Shown: positions 60,375 to 64,000 of the stretch, piece after piece
Layout: the number at the start of each line of letters is the position of its first letter
Position numbering within the stretch: position 1 is the first letter of the stretch
NCBI GenBank assembly: GCA_964405435.1
Contig: CAYOOD010000038.1
Span: 1-64,000 of the forward strand
Direction: 5' to 3'
Origin: DVEG01 sp964405435
Lineage (GTDB): Bacteria; Cyanobacteriota; Cyanobacteriia; Cyanobacteriales; Oscillatoriaceae
DNA: 64,000 nt
Notes under the pieces: model-generated
Told to the model about the DNA's origin: nothing
The model's input: the letters and a program-made list of their open reading frames with translations, nothing else
The model's database searches: none
Position numbers and translations under genes: made by a program

Positions 60375-60657
60375 ACTGGAAACCTGCCAGAAAATTTGCT
60401 CTGTTAGTTTGACGCGCCAATATTTTTTTATTCGCACCCTTGGCGCTGTCCGTCAGGATTTTCCCCATTCGAGCGGAACGCCGCGTGAAGCGCCAGCTAT
60501 CGCGCCAGCGAATCGCGCCAGAACGGCTCCCACACTCAGCAGCGAACACTTTCCACTCTCTCACTCAGCACTCAGCACTTAGCACTTTCTACTCTACTTG
60601 CCAGCCTTGCTATGCTGAAATACAGTTGCCCTGCTAGAATCGCCTGCTTACAAACTT

Positions 60658-61854
60658 ATGAGTGAACACCCAGCACGCATTGTTATTCTCGGCGGAGGCT
60701 TTGGCGGATTGTATGCCGCTCTGCGTTTGAGTCAGCTTCCCTGGACAAAGCCCCAAAAGCCGGCGATCGTTCTCATTGACCAGAACGATCGCTTCCTGTT
60801 TTCGCCCCTGCTCTACGAAATCCTGACCGGCGAACTGCAAACCTGGGAAATTGCCCCGCCCTTTGAAGAACTTTTGGCGAATACGGGGGTTCGCTTCCAC
60901 CAGGGAGCGGTTGCGGCAATTGACGTGGACTCCGAGAAAAAAGTGCTGCTGAAAGATGGCAGCGATTTTACCTACGATCGCCTGGTACTGGCACTCGGGG
61001 GAGAGACGCCCTTGCATGTGGTGCCGGGAGCGAGTGAATATGCTTTCCCGTTCCGCACGGTGAACGATGCCTACCGCGTCGAAGAACGCCTCAGAGCGTT
61101 GGAAGCCTCTGAAAAAGACTTTATTCGTGTAGTCGTTGTGGGAGCTGGTTACAGCGGCGTGGAGCTGGCTTGCAAGCTGGCAGATAGGCTGAAAGAGCGG
61201 GGGCGCATTCGGCTCGTGGAACAAGCCGATACGATTTTGCGCACCTCCAGCGAGTTCAACCGCGAAGCTGCTATGCGGGCGCTGGACGATCGCCGCGTCT
61301 GGCTCGATTTGGAAACGACGGTAGAATCTCTCGATGCCGAGACGATTTCGCTACTGTACAAGGGACAAATAGACGCGATTCCGGCGGATCTGGTGCTGTG
61401 GACAGTGGGGACGCGGGTGGCGGCGGCGGCGCGAGAGCTCCCCCTCAAGCAAAATAGTCGCGGGCAGTTAGTCACTTTGCCGACGCTGCAAGCGATCGAT
61501 CGCCCGGAAATTTTCGCCCTCGGAGATTTAGCCGACTGCAAGGATGCCGAAGGGCAGCAGGTGCCCGCCACGGCTCAGGCTGCCATCCAGCAAGCTGATT
61601 ATGCTGCTTGGAATGTCTGGGCGTCTCTGAGCGATCGCCCCCTGCTGCCCTTCCGCTATCAGGCAGCCGGCGAAATGATGGCATTGGGCATTGACAACGC
61701 CACCCTCACCGGGTTAGGAATCAAACTAGATGGCCCGATCGCTCACCTCGCTCGCCGTCTGGTCTATCTGTATCGGATGCCCACCCTCGATCACCAGTTA
61801 AAAGTCGCTTTTAATTGGATTACCCAGCCCTTACAGGGGATGCTTTCGAGTTAA
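60658..61854 (+). CDS. ndbB: type II NAD(P)H dehydrogenase NdbB-like, demethylphylloquinone reductase
   Basis: The 398-residue flavoprotein has an FAD-binding loop RIVILGGGFGGLYAALRL and an NAD(P)-binding VVVVGAGYSGVELACKLADRL. The second FAD motif is IFALGDLADCKD. RFLFSPLLYEILTGELQTWEIAPPF and the C-terminal GIKLDGPIAHLARRLVYLYRMPT match the cyanobacterial NdbB group. NdbB reduces demethylphylloquinone so that the last methylation of phylloquinone (vitamin K1, photosystem I cofactor) can proceed. The assignment over NdbA or NdbC rests on overall resemblance to the Synechocystis protein. Confidence 0.85.
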   Translation: MSEHPARIVILGGGFGGLYAALRLSQLPWTKPQKPAIVLIDQNDRFLFSPLLYEILTGELQTWEIAPPFEELLANTGVRFHQGAVAAIDVDSEKKVLLKDGSDFTYDRLVLALGGETPLHVVPGASEYAFPFRTVNDAYRVEERLRALEASEKDFIRVVVVGAGYSGVELACKLADRLKERGRIRLVEQADTILRTSSEFNREAAMRALDDRRVWLDLETTVESLDAETISLLYKGQIDAIPADLVLWTVGTRVAAAARELPLKQNSRGQLVTLPTLQAIDRPEIFALGDLADCKDAEGQQVPATAQAAIQQADYAAWNVWASLSDRPLLPFRYQAAGEMMALGIDNATLTGLGIKLDGPIAHLARRLVYLYRMPTLDHQLKVAFNWITQPLQGMLSS

Positions 61855-61861
61855 ATTGCGA

Positions 61862-61944
61862 ATGGGTAATAGGTAATGGGTAATCGGTAATGGATAATGA
61901 GTAAGAATCATCCTGCCAATTACCAATTACCCCTTACCCCTTGC
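61862..61944. repeat. short tandem GGTAATGG-type repeats
   Basis: GGTAATNGGTAAT units run from 61862 to about 61905, and complementary ATTACC units follow to 61944, giving a possible hairpin. The same heptamer type occurs at 48029-48050. These are cyanobacterial short tandem repeats without coding potential. Confidence 0.8.
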
Positions 61945-61948
61945 CAAC

Positions 61949-62644
61949 ATGACCCAAAATAACGGACGCCCCAAAGTGATTTTTCTCGATGCCGTTGGCA
62001 CGCTATTTGGCGTGCGGGGTAGCGTGGGTGAGGTGTATGCTTCTGTCGCCAGCGAGTATGGCGTCGCTGCTTCGGCTGACGCGCTGAATCGCGCCTTTTT
62101 CGAGAGCTTTAAGGTGGCTGTACCTGCGTGCTTTCCGGGGCTTGATGCGGCGGATTTGCCGCAGCGGGAATATCACTGGTGGCACGCGATCGCCCTGCAA
62201 ACTTTCCACAGAGCCGGCGTTTCCCATCACTTCTCTGATTTCGACGGTTTCTTTGCCCATCTCTACGCGCACTTTGCCACTGCTGCGCCCTGGTTTGTCT
62301 ATCCCGACGTGCGCGGAACTCTGGAAAGCTGGCACCATCGGGGGATTGAATTGGGCATTTTGTCTAATTTCGATTCCCGGATTTATGCGGTTTTAAAGGC
62401 GCTGGATTTGGCTTATTTTTTCAGCTCCGTGACGATTTCTACAGAAGTTGGTGCCGCCAAGCCCGATCCGAAAATTTTCGCCGCTGCCCTGCAAAAACAC
62501 GGCTGTGCGGCTTCGGATGCTTTGCACGTCGGCGATAGTTTTGAGGAAGATTACCAGGGAGCGATCGCGGCGGGTTTGCGGAGTTTTTGGCTGCAGCGCG
62601 ACGCGACGGGCAATGATTCGCGGTTGGATGGGATTTTACTTTAG
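61949..62644 (+). CDS. HAD-IA family hydrolase
   Basis: The 231-residue protein has a catalytic LDAVGTLFGVRGS (motif I, with Val in place of the common Asp-Gly-Thr order, DAVGT). It also has LGILSNFDSR (motif II), AKPDPKIFAAAL (motif III Lys) and HVGDSFEEDYQGAIAAGL (motif IV). The plan matches the HDHD3/REG-2-like subfamily of small-molecule phosphatases. The DAVGT motif is characteristic of that subgroup. Substrate is unknown. The gene stands alone between tandem repeats. Confidence 0.85.
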   Translation: MTQNNGRPKVIFLDAVGTLFGVRGSVGEVYASVASEYGVAASADALNRAFFESFKVAVPACFPGLDAADLPQREYHWWHAIALQTFHRAGVSHHFSDFDGFFAHLYAHFATAAPWFVYPDVRGTLESWHHRGIELGILSNFDSRIYAVLKALDLAYFFSSVTISTEVGAAKPDPKIFAAALQKHGCAASDALHVGDSFEEDYQGAIAAGLRSFWLQRDATGNDSRLDGILL

Positions 62645-62663
62645 AAGAGCCATTTTTTTAAAT

Positions 62664-62691
62664 AAACCGCAAAGACGCAAAGGACGCAGAG
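62664..62691. repeat. dispersed 28-bp repeat, copy 2
   Basis: Matches 57702-57729 at 27 of 28 positions. Confidence 0.8.
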
Positions 62692-62856
62692 GAAAGAGGG
62701 AGAGAGCATGAATAAGGCATGTAGGGGCAAAGAAGAAAGCGCGACAATCTACGGGTTAGGCCCAAAGATTTATTCGCAAATGCTTCGCCCTCACACAGGG
62801 GCATAAAAAACCGTAAGATTAAAGTGAGTAAAGAGTAGGTTATTAGAGAATTACCG

Positions 62857-63246
62857 ATGAAGGAACCAGTGTTTTATGAAGGGGGCTGTCACTGCGGTGC
62901 GGTGCGGTTTCGGGTGAAAGTGGAGGAACACGTCGCGACGGAGTGCAATTGTTCGATTTGCACGAAGAAGGGATTTTTGCATTTGATTGTTTCGGCTGAA
63001 AATTTTACGCTCCTGCAAGGGGAGGAGGCGCTGGCGACTTACACGTTTAATACGGGGGTTGCCAAGCATACATTCTGCCGCACTTGCGGGATTCACTCGT
63101 TTTACCGCCCGCGATCGCATCCCGAGGGTTTCTCGGTTAATGTCCGCTGTTTGGATGGGGACGTTCGCGATCGCTTTCGCGTTGTGCCCTTTGACGGCGC
63201 TCGCTGGGAGCAGAGTATCGAGCAACTGCGCCAGGAGATTCCTTGA
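62857..63246 (+). CDS. GFA/CENP-V domain zinc protein
   Basis: The 129-residue protein has the GFA fold. Zinc-binding cysteines appear as CHCGAV, ECNCSICTKKG and FCRTCGIHSFY. Members include glutathione-dependent formaldehyde-activating enzyme and many proteins of unknown function. No glutathione-specific context is present here, and formaldehyde chemistry is only one possibility. The start ATG at 62857 lacks a strong Shine-Dalgarno. rtcB begins 175 bp downstream. Confidence 0.9.
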   Translation: MKEPVFYEGGCHCGAVRFRVKVEEHVATECNCSICTKKGFLHLIVSAENFTLLQGEEALATYTFNTGVAKHTFCRTCGIHSFYRPRSHPEGFSVNVRCLDGDVRDRFRVVPFDGARWEQSIEQLRQEIP

Positions 63247-63359
63247 CACTTTTGTAATTTGTATGTAGTATAGGTGTAGCTTAGCTGAAACACAGCTCTT
63301 TCTACTGGTTGAGCGAGACTCCCAAAACGCGATAAGCGATCGTACAAGAGTCCCACACT

Positions 63360-63405
63360 CTCCCACTCTCCTACTCTCTCACTCAGCACTCAGCACTCAG
63401 CACTT
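63360..63405. repeat. short tandem CTCAGCA/TCTCCCA repeats
   Basis: CTCTCC..ACTCTC and (ACTCAGC)n units fill 63355-63405. Very similar runs occur at 60550-60595. They are low-complexity repeats with no coding sense. Confidence 0.75.
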
Positions 63406-63421
63406 TTTACTCTTTTAACCC

Positions 63422-64000
63422 ATGCCTTACGAACCGCTGAATCTTTCAACACCCCATCCGGTATTGTCTTGGGCAGGGCACCCGCTCTCTGCTGCCGAGG
63501 AAAAGATGGCAAAAAATGTGGCGTCGCTGCCTTTCGTGTACAAGCACGTCGCGCTGATGCCAGATGTCCATCTGGGAAAAGGTGCTTTGGTGGGATCGGT
63601 TATTGCGACGAAAGAGGCGATTATCCCGGCTGCTGTGGGGGTGGATATTGGCTGCGGGATCTGTGCGGTGAAAACTCCTTATAAGGGCGATCGCTTGGAG
63701 GGGAAACTTAAGAAGATTCGCCGCGAGATCGAGGCAAATGTGCCCGTCGGATTGACGGAAAATAAGGAAATCGAAAAAGCGGTGACGAACTGGCAGGGGT
63801 GGCGGGAGTACGGCGAGCTTCATCCGGGGGTGCAGCGCTTGCAAAATCAAGCGATGAAACAACTCGGTTCTCTCGGCGCAGGCAACCATTTTATTGAGGT
63901 TTGCGTGGATGAGGAAAACGCCGTTTGGCTAATGCTGCATTCGGGTTCGCGCCACATTGGCAATATGCTGGCGCAGTATCACATCGATACGGCGAAGGAA
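63422..64000 (+). CDS. rtcB: RtcB family RNA-splicing ligase (partial, runs off the window)
   Basis: The first 193 residues of an RtcB protein are present. RtcB joins 2',3'-cyclic phosphate and 5'-hydroxyl RNA ends with GTP and Mn2+. Motifs include the Mn ligands in LMPDVHLGKGALVGSVIAT and VGVDIGCGI, then LGSLGAGNHFIEV and the His of HSGSRHIG. The C-terminal half with the guanylylated His lies beyond position 64000. No archease or RtcR regulator lies in the window, so its biological job (RNA repair or tRNA healing) is not indicated by context. Confidence 0.92.
   Translation, partial: MPYEPLNLSTPHPVLSWAGHPLSAAEEKMAKNVASLPFVYKHVALMPDVHLGKGALVGSVIATKEAIIPAAVGVDIGCGICAVKTPYKGDRLEGKLKKIRREIEANVPVGLTENKEIEKAVTNWQGWREYGELHPGVQRLQNQAMKQLGSLGAGNHFIEVCVDEENAVWLMLHSGSRHIGNMLAQYHIDTAKE

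Noticed and set aside
1..64000. CRISPR array
   Set aside because: No regularly spaced direct repeats were seen; the repeats found are palindromes or short tandem units without spacers.
1..64000. tRNA or rRNA genes
   Set aside because: Intergenic regions were scanned for T-loop GGTTCRA patterns and rRNA-like blocks; none was convincing.

Overview
The window is cyanobacterial. It carries petG, ndhH, a high-light-inducible (HLIP) gene, a COP23-family gene, an orange-carotenoid-protein C-terminal-domain homologue, an NdbB-type demethylphylloquinone reductase and a cytochrome cM, and the HIP1 octamer GCGATCGC recurs throughout. Many interspersed palindromes and short repeats, and several signalling proteins with TPR or pre-peptidase domains, fit a large-genome filamentous (Oscillatoriales-like) species; that placement is inference. 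I saw no rRNA, tRNA, CRISPR array or complete IS.

Layout. 1-2300: a truncated dicarboxylate symporter, a C15 peptidase and hisH. 2300-9700: a three-gene pPIWI-RE cassette (zinc-ribbon/PD-(D/E)XK nuclease, DinG-like Fe-S helicase, PIWI-RE protein). It has a consensus promoter buried in a near-perfect inverted repeat, overlapping or closely spaced genes and a terminator-like hairpin after it. It is the main defence-type system here; the family was defined computationally and is little characterised. 9700-17300: mainly housekeeping and transport (LysM mini-protein, rsmD, petG, cytM, ABC exporter, Uma2, DedA, ahcY, DUF389). 17400-21350: two overlapping complete DNA methyltransferase genes and a DUF4351-type protein. 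21600-26100: a reverse-strand block of double-trypsin/TPR lipoprotein, COP23 lipoprotein and Ser/Thr kinase with a PPC domain. 26500-34300: TPR protein, SNF2 helicase, SWIM zinc-finger protein and a helical-repeat protein. 34600-37100: ndhH followed by a MidA/NDUFAF7-type methyltransferase. 37400-42600: M48 protease, rsmH, a REC-GAF-PP2C phosphatase and an RsbW-like kinase. 42600-48600: non-coding DNA with a 111-bp MITE, a peptidoglycan-binding mini-protein, a 1110-residue protein with six 99-residue triple-tryptophan repeats, a small PPC-like protein and an OCP C-terminal homologue. 49000-54600: queG, a HAD phosphatase, 2.65 kb without recognisable genes, then the principal sigma factor. 54800-59550: an HLIP gene with an HLR1-like site and a sugar ABC importer whose first permease is frameshifted in a T8 tract. 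59600-64000: C39-like peptidase, ndbB, HAD hydrolase, GFA protein and the start of rtcB.

Working together: the pPIWI-RE genes look like one transcription unit acting on invading nucleic acid. The importer genes form one transporter split over a divergent promoter. The phosphatase and RsbW-like kinase are probably a partner-switching pair. The MidA-like methyltransferase next to ndhH mirrors the mitochondrial NDUFAF7/NDUFS2 enzyme-substrate pair. Five copies of a 33-bp palindrome with compensatory changes lie between genes from 13.8 to 59.6 kb.
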